DNA of 64,000 nucleotides. Origin: VFMC01 sp963791635. Lineage in GTDB: Bacteria > Actinomycetota > Acidimicrobiia > Acidimicrobiales > Ilumatobacteraceae. Below, piece after piece: positions 44,373 to 52,429 of this stretch. Every line of letters begins with the position of its first letter. The stretch's first letter is position 1. Location of the stretch: NCBI GenBank assembly GCA_963791635.1, contig CAWBTC010000005.1:1550001-1614000 (forward strand). The letters are read 5' to 3'. The notes beneath the pieces were generated by a model. That model had not been told where the DNA came from and did not search any database. It was given only the letters and a program-made list of their open reading frames with translations. Both the position numbers and the translations under genes were made by a program.

Positions 44373-45574
44373 AACGCCAGCGCCTCGATCGCCCTGCGCT
44401 TGCCGACGTCAGTGCGGCCGTCGTAGTGCAACCGCAAGGTGTTCTCGCTGTTGCCGAGGATGTCGGCCACCGTTCGGTATGACTCCCCCGCATCGAGCAT
44501 CGTCGTCGCCACAAAGTGACGCAGTTGCAGCAGCGTGACCGGTGATTCGCCCCGGCAGGCGAGCCAGCGATCGGCGAAGGTGTCCGGCCGGAACGGCACG
44601 GACGGATCAGGGCTCCCGGGGAACACGTAGTCCGATGGACTGACGCCCCCACGCTGCACCAGCCGCTCTCGCTGACGACGCAGCACCTCGATCGCCTGAG
44701 CGGTCAACGGCACATCGCGCCAGTCGCTCTTCTTCGTCTCCTTGCGCACGACCTTGACGCCGGGGCCTCCGTCGGAGATCGCAAAGGCGAGGTGCACCTC
44801 ACGCCGCTCCAGATCGACCGCCGACCACTGCAGACCCAACAGCTCTGCCTTGCGCATGCCCGTGCTCGCGAGCAACGTCACCGCGTCAGCGAGTTCGGCA
44901 TCCATCGCCCGCACACGGTCGAGCACTGCACGTACATCCGTCACCGCCGGTGACACCGGCTTCGATCGCCCGCTGCGAGGGCGGGCCGCATCCTTCGACG
45001 GATTCGAGTCGATCAGGCCCCGCTTGCGGGCGAAGTCGAGCGCCCGGGTGAGGACCGTGGCGCACCGACGCACCCAATCGACACCAACTTCGGCTCGCAT
45101 GGCCGCGTAGAGCTGCTCGATTTCCTTCCACGTCAACCGGTTGAGCGCGATCGTGCCGAACTGCCGATCACCCGGCAGCAGCATCCGACACATCGTGTTC
45201 GCCGCCGATCGCGACGTCACGATCGTCCTTGGCGCCAGCTCGATGGTTCCCGCCGCCGCCGCCTCGAGATAGAGATCGAACGCCGCCCGCACAGACTTCG
45301 CCGACGTGCCGCCTCGCGGCAGCCGCTGCTCCACCTCGGCCACCTTCAGCCGAGCCAGCGCCGCCTCCGCATCGCGACGGGTTCCCTGCAACGTCCGGCT
45401 CACACGTCGGCGTCGCCCGGTCACCGGATCACGGCCGAACTCGATGTCGACCCGCCATACGCCCGGCCTCAAGAGCGTGACGCCGCCACTGCCCTTCTCA
45501 CGTCGCGGCCCCTGCCGGCCCGTCGCGCGCTTCGGCGTCGCCGCCGTGCCTGGCCGCTTGCCCGTTCGAGCCAT
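44369..45574 (-). CDS. int: Tyrosine integrase of element 1
   Basis: The ATG at 45574, with GGAGG before it, gives 401 residues. The N-terminus has an arm-type DNA-binding region (GGVTLLRPGVWRVDIEFGRD, RTLQGTRRDAEAALARLK). The core and catalytic domains follow, with Arg in STGMRKAELLGL, LRH in LLQLRHFVATTML, and Tyr in LRLHYDGR. Two usual His positions are changed: the first of HxLRH is Leu, and the box with GH.....T reads GNSENT. The gene is 130 bases from tRNA-Gly and reads away from it, as usual for tRNA-targeting elements. Activity is uncertain because of the substitutions. Confidence 0.85.
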   Translation of the reverse strand: MARTGKRPGTAATPKRATGRQGPRREKGSGGVTLLRPGVWRVDIEFGRDPVTGRRRRVSRTLQGTRRDAEAALARLKVAEVEQRLPRGGTSAKSVRAAFDLYLEAAAAGTIELAPRTIVTSRSAANTMCRMLLPGDRQFGTIALNRLTWKEIEQLYAAMRAEVGVDWVRRCATVLTRALDFARKRGLIDSNPSKDAARPRSGRSKPVSPAVTDVRAVLDRVRAMDAELADAVTLLASTGMRKAELLGLQWSAVDLERREVHLAFAISDGGPGVKVVRKETKKSDWRDVPLTAQAIEVLRRQRERLVQRGGVSPSDYVFPGSPDPSVPFRPDTFADRWLACRGESPVTLLQLRHFVATTMLDAGESYRTVADILGNSENTLRLHYDGRTDVGKRRAIEALAF

Positions 45575-45599
45575 CTGCCACCTCCGTCCCACCACGTCG

Positions 45600-45650
45600 G
45601 AGGGTCCGAAAACCGGACCGATAGTAGATCGAGATAGTAGACCGCGTGGC
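45600..45650. repeat. Right-end arm motifs of element 1
   Basis: GGAGGGTCCGAAAACCGGACC (split here as GGGTCCG and CGGACC around AAAAC) is followed by two direct copies of GATAGTAGA (45620 and 45633). GATAGTAGATCG is the exact inverse of the end of both left arms. Similar but diverged versions stand before att copies B and C. Confidence 0.65.
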
Positions 45651-45658
45651 CGGAAAAG

Positions 45659-45692
45659 CAGGTCAGCGGCCCCCGAAAGGGCCGCTGACCTG
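45659..45692 (-). terminator. Hairpin terminator downstream of tRNA-Gly
   Basis: A 14-base-pair stem (CAGGTCAGCGGCC with its complement) and a six-base loop lie 12 bases after the tRNA 3' end on the minus strand, followed by GCTTTTCC. Related hairpins precede att copies B and C, so the terminator was carried by each element end. Confidence 0.7.
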
Positions 45693-45704
45693 GACTTTTA
45701 CTTG

Positions 45705-45777
45705 AGCGGATGACGAGATTCGAACTCGCGACCCTCACCTTGGCAAGGTGATGCTCTACCAGCTGAGCCACATCCGC
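45705..45777 (-). tRNA. tRNA-Gly (anticodon GCC)
   Basis: A 73-base cloverleaf on the minus strand. The acceptor stem is GCGGATG/CATCCGC, the D arm contains GCTCAGCTGGTAGAGC, the anticodon stem TCACC/GGTGA encloses TTGCCAA (anticodon GCC), and the T arm contains GGTCGCGAGTTCGAATC. The CCA end is not encoded. The last 44 bases are the attachment core shared with 34201 and 19399. The 5' half is host sequence, so this is the working gene left after the latest integration. Confidence 0.95.
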
Positions 45778-45926
45778 AATGCGATGGATGATGATAGCAA
45801 CCGATCTGCGTCAGCGGGCAACGCGATCGCCCGAAATGCTGTGCTCGAAGTGCTGCGTAGACGCGATTCTCGCCTTTCTCGACAACCCCGAGACCACCCT
45901 CTACCAGGGCGAAGCCGTGGGCCGGA

Positions 45927-46157
45927 TCAGTCGCGCTGGTCAGCCGGACGGAGATCGATCCTGAGCACGAGCACGCCGTCTTCCACGGTGCCGACCGCAT
46001 CGCCGATGATCGCGAAATCCATGAAGTCCGTGTTGGCCTGGGCGAGGAACGCCTGACGCTCCTCCCCCGCCACGGGCGGCAGCGGCCTCTTTCGCACCGC
46101 TGCGGCGCGCTCGCGGAATCGGGACAGCATCGCGTCGACATCGAGACCTTTGGCCAT
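45927..46157 (-). CDS. Small conserved hypothetical protein
   Basis: This 76-residue protein has an amphipathic N-terminal helix (VDAMLSRFRERAAAVRKR), the segment ERQAFLAQANTDFMDFAIIG and a short beta-like C-terminus VEDGVLVLRIDLRP. The balanced composition, good codon use and clean ATG at 46157 support it as a real gene. It is the first gene on the host side of the tRNA. Function unknown. Confidence 0.7.
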   Translation of the reverse strand: MAKGLDVDAMLSRFRERAAAVRKRPLPPVAGEERQAFLAQANTDFMDFAIIGDAVGTVEDGVLVLRIDLRPADQRD

Positions 46158-46276
46158 GACCCCACACCGTACCGGCGACGATCACCGGGGCAAGAGTTCA
46201 TGCCCGAGGACACCTCCGAAAACGCAGCCCGATCAAAACCCGCTGCCCGGAACGCGGGCAGGTCAGCGGAGGTTGA

Positions 46277-46726
46277 TCACTCGCCGGCGTTGGGCGACAC
46301 GTGCTGATCGGGTGCCATCATCGCCACCGTCTCGTCACGACCGCTGAGTTCGTCGCCATCGCCGTCGCCTTCCATATCGAGGTCCCCGTCGCCGTCGAGG
46401 TCGAGGTCTTGTTGTACGAAGGGCTCCTCCTGCAACGGCGAAGTGGGCAACGCCTCGAACGCGGGGACCTCCATTGCGACGGTGCCGTCGACTTCGGCCT
46501 CGACTTCGACCTCGACCTCGACCTCTGGATCACTGACGGGCTCGACCTCGACTCCGACCTCGGACTCGTCCGGGTCAGCGGCCGAGGCCGATTCGGCGGC
46601 GATCTCGAGCGCCTCAGGGTCCTCCAACGGATCGCGAAGGTCCTCGAAGGTCGGCGGCGCCTCACGAGCCAAGACCGAGAGATCGACCGGCTGCGGGCTC
46701 GACGAACAGGTTCGACGGTTCAGCAC
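46277..46726 (-). CDS. Acidic low-complexity C-terminal region, probably continuing the next gene
   Basis: The frame encodes up to 149 residues rich in Asp/Glu, with repeats such as EVEVEVEVEAEVDG and DLDLDGDGDLDMEGDGDGDE. It has no start signal of its own and overlaps the end of the membrane protein frame at 46662. The natural reading is one gene (46277-46973) with a single-base shift near 46690, giving a membrane-anchored protein with a long acidic tail. Runs of GAGGTC-type hexamers make slippage here plausible. Confidence 0.5.
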   Translation of the reverse strand: MLNRRTCSSSPQPVDLSVLAREAPPTFEDLRDPLEDPEALEIAAESASAADPDESEVGVEVEPVSDPEVEVEVEVEAEVDGTVAMEVPAFEALPTSPLQEEPFVQQDLDLDGDGDLDMEGDGDGDELSGRDETVAMMAPDQHVSPNAGE

Positions 46727-46973
46727 CGACCGGGCGGAACTCCTCCAACAGGCGGCGACGCTCTGACTCTGCCGCCGTGGCCCATCTACGATCGCCCATC
46801 ACCTCGAGCGGACCGAGCGCCGGCGGCTCGGGGCGGGTTCCTCGCCACCACGAGATCGTGAGCAACAGCAGGAGCAACCCGAGCAACACGAGGGCACCCG
46901 CGGAGAGGAACACCCGCACGGCTGCCTGAGACTCGGTGAGTTCCGCCCCGATGTTGGCGACGTGGCCGGTCAT
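46662..46973 (-). CDS. Single-pass membrane protein
   Basis: This 103-residue frame has one strong membrane segment (VFLSAGALVLLGLLLLLLTI, about 22-41), followed by a cytoplasmic stretch with MGDRRWATAAESERRRLLEE. The last dozen residues look out of frame, because the acidic tail protein begins in another frame just here. No family recognised. Confidence 0.55.
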   Translation of the reverse strand: MTGHVANIGAELTESQAAVRVFLSAGALVLLGLLLLLLTISWWRGTRPEPPALGPLEVMGDRRWATAAESERRRLLEEFRPVGAEPSNLFVEPAAGRSLGLGS

Positions 46974-47172
46974 GAGACACCCACCCGGCGCGCAGCACGC
47001 GGCTGCCGACGGGGGACGAGGTGACCGATGAGCATCGAATCATTCTCGCGCATCGCGCCGCACAGACCGCGGTCACTCCTCGGTGGACCCGGGCCGACAC
47101 AGCATGAAGGCGCGACCTGCTCCGAACCCGTCACGACCGGTCGTCCGATGGTGCGCGTGGCAGGATGGGCCC

Positions 47173-47568
47173 GTGGAGTACGTGTGGCTCGTCCTTGCCG
47201 TCGCCCTGATGGCGGGCCTCGCCTGGTTGGGGTTCCGGATCGAACCTCACTGGGTCGCGAAGGACCGCTCGCGCTTCTTGTGCAACGCCCAGCTGATGAC
47301 CGAGCGCGGCGATCCCGTCGGCCGCTTTCGCGAGACGAAGATCCTTGTCGAGTCGAACGGCGAGATGCTCGTCGACCAACGACGGTTCTTCAAGCGGTCG
47401 ATGAGCTCGTGGCGCGTGGTCGCCGAGAGCGACACACCGCCCAGGAACCGGTCGGTGTTCGTGCTGCGTGGTCACGACCCGAACGGGATGCCGGCGATGT
47501 TGGCGGTGCGCCTGCCCGCCTCCAGCCCAATGGCACCCGAGCTCCGCGAGCTCATCGGTCGCCGCTGA
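47173..47568 (+). CDS. Single-pass membrane protein of unknown function
   Basis: The GTG at 47173 gives 131 residues. One membrane segment (VWLVLAVALMAGLAWLGF, about 4-21) is followed by a small beta-rich domain: RFLCNAQLMTERGDPVGRFR, ETKILVESNGEMLVDQRRFF, and SVFVLRGHD. It is reminiscent of DUF2550-type actinobacterial proteins but not assignable by eye. It ends 30 bases from the convergent metX stop. Confidence 0.65.
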   Translation: MEYVWLVLAVALMAGLAWLGFRIEPHWVAKDRSRFLCNAQLMTERGDPVGRFRETKILVESNGEMLVDQRRFFKRSMSSWRVVAESDTPPRNRSVFVLRGHDPNGMPAMLAVRLPASSPMAPELRELIGRR

Positions 47569-47598
47569 TCCGCTGCTGATCCGCCGCTGATCGAGCGC

Positions 47599-48771
47599 TC
47601 AGCCCTTCGCCACCTCGTCGACGAACCGGCCGATGGGTGGACCCACCTGGTCGAACTCGATCAGGAACGCGTCGTGGCCGTGCGGCGAGTCGATCTCCAC
47701 GTACTCGACGGGAACGTCGTGCTCCACGAGGAGATCGCGGATCTGTCGCTGCTGGTACGACGGATAGAGCATGTCGCTCCAGATCCCCATCGTGAGCGTG
47801 GGCACCTTGATCCGGGCCATCGCCGACTTCAAGCCACCACGCCCGCGGCCCACGTCGTGGAGGTCCATCGCCTTGCCGATCACCAGGTAGCTGTTCGTGT
47901 CGAAGCGACGGATCAGCTTCTCGCCGTGATGGTCGAGGTAGCGCTCCACCTCGAAGCGCTGCCAGAGGTCGAGGCGCCCGCTCAGCTCGCTGCCATCGGC
48001 CAATTCGCGACCGAACCGGTCGGTGAAGATGTTGTCGCTGCGGAACGTCACCTGCGCCACCATGCGCGCCACTGCCAACCCCTCCGACGGACCATCCCCC
48101 GGTCCGGCGTCGTAGTAGTCGCCGCCTCGCCAGTTCGGATCGAGGCGGATCGCCCGCCTGCCGATCGCGCCCCATGCGATCTGTTGCGCGGTGGCCTGTG
48201 CGCACGTGGCGACGGGAACGATGGAGCGCACGCGCTGGGGGAACGTGATCGCCCATTCGAGCACCTGCATCCCGCCCATCGAGCCACCGATCACCGAGTG
48301 CCAACAATCGATGCCGAGGTGGGAGGCGAGCCGAGCTTGGGCCCGCACCATGTCGCGGATCGTGACGACCGGGAAACGGCTGCCGTACGGCAGGCCATCG
48401 TCGGGGTGCGGCGACGCGGGACCGGTGCTGCCCTGGCATCCGCCGAGCACGTTGGAGCAGACGACGAACCAGCGGTTCGTGTCGAGCGGCTTGCCGGGAC
48501 CGATCAGGTCGTCCCACCAGCCGGCTGTGGGATGCCCGTGGCCGGCAGCGCCGCCAGCATGGCTGTCGCCGGTCCAGGCATGACAGACGAGGATCGCGTT
48601 GCTGGCGGTCGCATCCAGCCGTCCCCAGGTCTCGTAGGCGATCGTGACGTCGTGCAGGGCGACACCGGTATCGAGCGCAAAGGCGCGGTCAGACGGGAAC
48701 GTGAAGAACTGCCGACTCCCCTTCGGGTCACCGGGGCGCCATGCACCTGTGACCGAGAGCCCTGCCGTCAT
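47599..48771 (-). CDS. metX: Homoserine O-acetyltransferase (MetX)
   Basis: This 390-residue alpha/beta hydrolase has the family order: VTIAYETWGRLDATASNAIL, CHAWTGDSH, GWWDDLIGPGKPLDT, VVCSNVLGGCQGSTGP, nucleophile Ser164 in GGSMGGMQVLEW, Asp in IWSDMLYP and His in DSPHGHDAFL. It transfers acetyl (or succinyl) from CoA to L-homoserine, the first committed step to methionine. The upstream leader contains a probable SAM riboswitch, which would shut the gene down when SAM is plentiful. Confidence 0.96.
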   Translation of the reverse strand: MTAGLSVTGAWRPGDPKGSRQFFTFPSDRAFALDTGVALHDVTIAYETWGRLDATASNAILVCHAWTGDSHAGGAAGHGHPTAGWWDDLIGPGKPLDTNRWFVVCSNVLGGCQGSTGPASPHPDDGLPYGSRFPVVTIRDMVRAQARLASHLGIDCWHSVIGGSMGGMQVLEWAITFPQRVRSIVPVATCAQATAQQIAWGAIGRRAIRLDPNWRGGDYYDAGPGDGPSEGLAVARMVAQVTFRSDNIFTDRFGRELADGSELSGRLDLWQRFEVERYLDHHGEKLIRRFDTNSYLVIGKAMDLHDVGRGRGGLKSAMARIKVPTLTMGIWSDMLYPSYQQRQIRDLLVEHDVPVEYVEIDSPHGHDAFLIEFDQVGPPIGRFVDEVAKG

Positions 48772-48839
48772 GTCCGTTCCTTCCTCGTGCTCGTCGACCG
48801 GTTCCCCGGCACTGGGTTCAATTCACGACCGGTCGCTGC

Positions 48840-48960
48840 ACGAGCGGAAGCTCTGTTGCCCCGGCCGTTGCCGGGACCACATCCCCACCGTCGTGGGAAG
48901 GCACCGTGGGGCTTCCTCCCCGGTTGCCGGATCGCGAGGTGCAGGCGGACCTACAGATCG
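48840..48960 (-). promoter_or_regulatory. Probable SAM riboswitch in the metX leader
   Basis: On the minus strand the leader contains GATCCGGCAACCGGGG, then GCCCCACGGTGCCTTCCC, the CCGGCAACC...GGTGCC pair characteristic of the SAM-I/SAM-IV clan. A tight hairpin CCCGGCAACGGCCGGG follows (48859-48876), which could act as the expression switch. The gene behind it, metX, is a classic target. The exact class and limits are not resolved. Confidence 0.6.
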
Positions 48961-49087
48961 GATCACTCGTGATGCGTGTCGGTCGGTGATGATAGCGGCG
49001 ACCGTTCGGTCACCTCCCCCATTTGTCCAGGTGGGTCCAGTTGGCTCGGAGCAAGGCTGCGACGCCGCGGAGATGCGCCAGCACCTG

Positions 49088-49945
49088 TCAGCGGTAGCGC
49101 TGCTCCAGGTCGTAGTGCTCGGGCAGCCCGACGAGGCGGCCGAACGCGTCGAAGTCCACCAGCCGGTCGAGATGCCCGCGGAGCGATCCGTGTGCACCGA
49201 GCAGCCCCAGACTGGTCTGCACGGCCTGCACCATGCTGAACAGCAACGACAGCGGCGACACGATCAGCGAGAACCCGAGTTCGGCCAACTCGGCAGGCGT
49301 GAGCAACGGCGTCCTCCCCGTTTCGACCATGTTCGCGACGAGGGTGATGTCGGGCAACGCCGCAGCGATGCGCTCCATCTCCTCGATCGACTCGGGCGCC
49401 TCGACGAAGAGCGCATCGACGCCGGTGTCACGGGCCATCTTCGCCCGCTCGATCGCCTCGTCGAGCCCGATCGCCGCACGGGCGTCGGTGCGTGCCGTCA
49501 CGTGGATCGCCTCCCGGTGATCACACGCGGCGCGCAGCTTCGACAGCCAGTCATGCCGTTCGATCACCTGCTTGCCGGCCATGTGACCGCACCGCTTCGG
49601 CCACACCTGGTCCTCCAGGAACATGCCGGATGCACCGGCGTGCTCCCACATCTCCACGGTGCGGATCGTGTTGAGCGGGTTGCCGTAGCCGGTGTCGGCG
49701 TCGACCACGACGTTCAGACCAGGCGCGGCTCTGCAGACGCGGCGTGCAACCTCGGCCATCTCGGTCTGGGTCAGCAGCCCGAAGTCGGGCACGCCCAGCA
49801 GCGTGCCGCTCACGCAGTAACCCGACAGGAACACCGTGGCGAACCGGGCCTCGGCGGCCAGCTTCGCGGTGATCGCATCCCACACCCCCGGCATGAGGAC
49901 GCTGTCACCGGCGGACAGGCGCGCCCGCAGGTCGGCTGCAGTCAC
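49088..49945 (-). CDS. Isocitrate lyase/PEP mutase superfamily enzyme
   Basis: This 285-residue TIM-barrel protein has VLMPGVWDAITAKLA, VFLSGYCVSGTLLGVPD, the Mg-binding VVDADTGYGNP, the flexible-loop motif EDQVWPKRCGHMAGK and ARTDARAAIGLDEAIERA. The KRCGH loop is that of carbon-carbon lyases such as methylisocitrate lyase or oxaloacetate hydrolase. Its start overlaps the acyl-CoA synthetase stop by four bases, so the two act in one pathway, perhaps breakdown of a branched or methylated acid. Confidence 0.9.
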   Translation of the reverse strand: MTAADLRARLSAGDSVLMPGVWDAITAKLAAEARFATVFLSGYCVSGTLLGVPDFGLLTQTEMAEVARRVCRAAPGLNVVVDADTGYGNPLNTIRTVEMWEHAGASGMFLEDQVWPKRCGHMAGKQVIERHDWLSKLRAACDHREAIHVTARTDARAAIGLDEAIERAKMARDTGVDALFVEAPESIEEMERIAAALPDITLVANMVETGRTPLLTPAELAELGFSLIVSPLSLLFSMVQAVQTSLGLLGAHGSLRGHLDRLVDFDAFGRLVGLPEHYDLEQRYR

Positions 49946-51600
49946 TGACCGATCCCCTCGGTGGCCCCGACGGTGTCGATGGCCACGCCCTTCAGTCGCT
50001 TGTAGTCCACCTTGCCGTTCGGGGCGCGATTGATCGAGTCGACGATCACGAGACTGCGCGGCGCCTTGTACGCAGCGAGGTGCTGCTTCACGTGGTCGCT
50101 CAGCTCGGCCAGGGTCGGGGTGTCCTTGCCTTCCTGAGGCTCCACGACCGCGCAGATCGTCTCGCCGAAGCGGGGATCGGGCAGACCGACGGCCACGGCG
50201 TCACGCACGCCAGGGTGAGTCTTCAGCGCTTCTTCCACCTCTTCGGGGAACACCTTCTCTCCACCCGTGTTGATGCACACCGACCCGCGACCGAGCAACT
50301 TGAGGCTGCCGTCGGAGTTCACCTCGGCGAAGTCACCTGGCACGCTCCAGCGACGGCCCTCGAACGTGCGGAACGTGGCGGCGGTCTTCGTCTCGTCCTT
50401 GTAGTAGCCGAGCGGGATGAAGCCGCCCACGGCCACCATGCCCTGCTCGCCCGAACCCGGCTCGACGCGCCGACCGTCGTCGGTGAACACCGCACAATTG
50501 GCCCCGAGCGCGAACTTCGCCGTCTGCTCGGCAGCACCGGCTGCGCTCACGCTGCCACCCATGCCGACCGCCTCCGACGAACCGAACGAGTCGAACAGCA
50601 GCACCTGCGGGATGTGCTGCAACAACCCTGCCTTGTTCTCCTGGCTCCACATCACCCCCGACGACACGACAAGCGCGAGCGTCGAGGTGTCGAAGCGACC
50701 CGGGTCCTCTTCGAGCTGATCGAGCATCGGGCCGGCGAACGCCTGGCCGACGATGATCAGGTTCGTCACCTTGCGAGCCTCGATCGTGCCGAACAACTCC
50801 GCGACATCGAACTTGCGGTTCACGAGGGTGACGATGCACCCGCCCGCCGCCATCGCGTTCAGCGCAGAGAACTGGCCGGTGCCATGCATCAGAGGTGCGG
50901 CGGTCAGCATCATCGCCCCGGCAGGCGCCGCCTTCACTCGCTCGATCACCTCGGACACACCGCTCGCAGCAGGAACCCCAAACACCGCGTTGCCGCCAGC
51001 GCCGAGCACGTTGAACAGGTCGTCCTGGCGCCACATCACGCCCTTCGGCATGCCCGTGGTGCCACCGGTGTAGAGCAACAGCAGGTCGTCACCGCCGCGC
51101 GACCACGAGATCTTGGGTGTGGCACCCGAGCTGACGACGTCCTCGTAGGCCGATGCCCAGGCCGGACCGTTCCCGGTCTCGTCGGCAACGACGTACCAGC
51201 GCTTCACCTTGGTCAGCCGGTCACGGACGTTCTCCAGGAGATCGCTGAAGCACGCGTGGAACACCACGGCCTCGGCATCTGCGTTGTCGAACAGATACAT
51301 GATCTCGTCGGGCCCATAGCGATAGTTGGTGTTCACCGGGGCCATCGCGACCTTGAACGCGGCCGCCATCGTCTCCATGTACTCGGGGCTGTTGTACAGG
51401 TAGACCGCGATCTTCGCCCCGTGGCCCATCCCGGCGTCGACGAAGTCGGCAGCGAGCGCGGCCGAGCGCTGCTCGAACTCACCCCACGAGATCACGCGTT
51501 CGCCCTGGATCTGGCACGGGCGATCGGGCACGGCGGCCCCGACGGCTTCGAAGAGATCGGCGAAGTTCCAGTTGGTGACGGCCGCAGTTGCTTCGGACAT
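49942..51600 (-). CDS. Acyl-CoA synthetase (FadD-type, ANL superfamily)
   Basis: This 552-residue adenylate-forming enzyme has the P-loop-like LLLLYTGGTTGMPKGVMWRQ, the acyl-site MLTAAPLMHGTGQFSALNAM, LFDSFGSSEAVG, WSVPGDFAEVNSDGSLKLLG (the GD..E.. motif), VCINTGGEKVFPEEVEEALK and the catalytic Lys region RAPNGKVDYKRLK near the end. It activates a carboxylic acid as acyl-AMP and then CoA thioester. It is the first gene of a pair with the PEP-mutase-like lyase. Confidence 0.94.
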   Translation of the reverse strand: MSEATAAVTNWNFADLFEAVGAAVPDRPCQIQGERVISWGEFEQRSAALAADFVDAGMGHGAKIAVYLYNSPEYMETMAAAFKVAMAPVNTNYRYGPDEIMYLFDNADAEAVVFHACFSDLLENVRDRLTKVKRWYVVADETGNGPAWASAYEDVVSSGATPKISWSRGGDDLLLLYTGGTTGMPKGVMWRQDDLFNVLGAGGNAVFGVPAASGVSEVIERVKAAPAGAMMLTAAPLMHGTGQFSALNAMAAGGCIVTLVNRKFDVAELFGTIEARKVTNLIIVGQAFAGPMLDQLEEDPGRFDTSTLALVVSSGVMWSQENKAGLLQHIPQVLLFDSFGSSEAVGMGGSVSAAGAAEQTAKFALGANCAVFTDDGRRVEPGSGEQGMVAVGGFIPLGYYKDETKTAATFRTFEGRRWSVPGDFAEVNSDGSLKLLGRGSVCINTGGEKVFPEEVEEALKTHPGVRDAVAVGLPDPRFGETICAVVEPQEGKDTPTLAELSDHVKQHLAAYKAPRSLVIVDSINRAPNGKVDYKRLKGVAIDTVGATEGIGQ

Positions 51601-51829
51601 GGTCCCCCCAAGAGACGTGTGATTCCCCTATTGCGGCCACCGCAGTGACCGACTCGCCGACGGTAGCGAAGATCCGCGCAGGTCACGCAGGCGGGTGGCG
51701 CGGCGAGCGACACCGCTCACGCTGAGACCAGCTCACTGACGGGTCCGACAGTCGGACTGAGTGACCGGTCAGGTCGCCTGATCGGTCAGTGAGTAGACGA
51801 AGCGGTGACGACGCCGCCATGCTGCGGCC

Positions 51830-52360
51830 ATGTCCACGAGCTTTCACACCCCCAAGGCGCGCGCGTCGTTCGACAGCCTGGTCGGCCTCATGTCCGTGGC
51901 GATCGAACCGATCGCTGCCGGTGAGACCGTGGGAGCCTTCGGCGGCACATGCGTCGATCGGTTGGCCTTCGCTGCTTTCGATGAGGATCGACAGCGCCGC
52001 GCGGTGCAGCTCGACGACGACCTGTTCCTCGTCGGCACCGACCACGTGGAGCCCGTCGACCACATCGTCCACTCGTGCGAGCCGAACTGCGGCATGAGCG
52101 GCGGAGTGCTGCTGGTAGCGATGCGCGACATCTCCCCGGGCGAGCAGCTCACCTACGACTTCGCGATGACCGACGGCGACGACTACGACGCCTTTTCGTG
52201 CAATTGCGGGTCGTCACTGTGCCGCGGCTCAGTCACCGGGCAGGACTGGGTGCTCCCCCAGCTGCAGCTCCGCTACCGCGGTCATTTCAGCCCGTACCTG
52301 GCGCGACGCATCTCCAATCTGGTGTCGATCGGCGCCGAACGACGAGCATTTGCCCTCTGA
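51830..52360 (+). CDS. SET-domain protein
   Basis: This 176-residue protein consists of little more than a SET domain: an N-strand VAIEPIAAGETVGAFGG, the SAM/knot motif DHIVHSCEPNCGM, then RDISPGEQLTYDFAM and a post-SET cysteine set CNCGSSLCRG. These are the hallmarks of lysine methyltransferases and include the catalytic Tyr in TYDF. Stand-alone bacterial SET proteins are uncommon and their targets are mostly unknown. The gene is flanked by repeated TCACTGAC-type motifs in its upstream region (51730-51790). Confidence 0.88.
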   Translation: MSTSFHTPKARASFDSLVGLMSVAIEPIAAGETVGAFGGTCVDRLAFAAFDEDRQRRAVQLDDDLFLVGTDHVEPVDHIVHSCEPNCGMSGGVLLVAMRDISPGEQLTYDFAMTDGDDYDAFSCNCGSSLCRGSVTGQDWVLPQLQLRYRGHFSPYLARRISNLVSIGAERRAFAL

Positions 52361-52390
52361 ACGGCGCTGACCGACTGGCGGGTCAGTTCC

Positions 52391-52429
52391 ACTGACTCTC
52401 GAGTCAGCGGCGTGATACATTCAGCGCCG
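52391..52429 (+). promoter_or_regulatory. Promoter with inverted repeat, probably leaderless transcript
   Basis: CTGACT and AGTCAG form an inverted repeat with a 4-base spacer. TGATACATT supplies an extended -10 element (TACATT at 52416-52421) only eight bases before the ATG at 52430. There is no ribosome site, so transcription probably starts at or next to the ATG. The inverted repeat covers the -35 position and could be a repressor site. Confidence 0.5.

Larger units (their letters stand above)
34201..45748. mobile_element. Integrative element 1 at tRNA-Gly
   Basis: This 11.5-kb block lies between att copy B and the intact tRNA-Gly. The tRNA-proximal end holds a tyrosine integrase gene and a convergent excisionase-like gene. 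The distal end is the conserved 112-base arm. Short inverted motifs (GATCTACTATC left, GATAGTAGATC right) lie near the two ends. Cargo is a sigma factor/membrane protein pair, an AbiE system, a Kelch-like lipoprotein and a nested recombinase transposon. Four of the cargo genes are frameshifted, so the element may be decaying. Confidence 0.75.
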
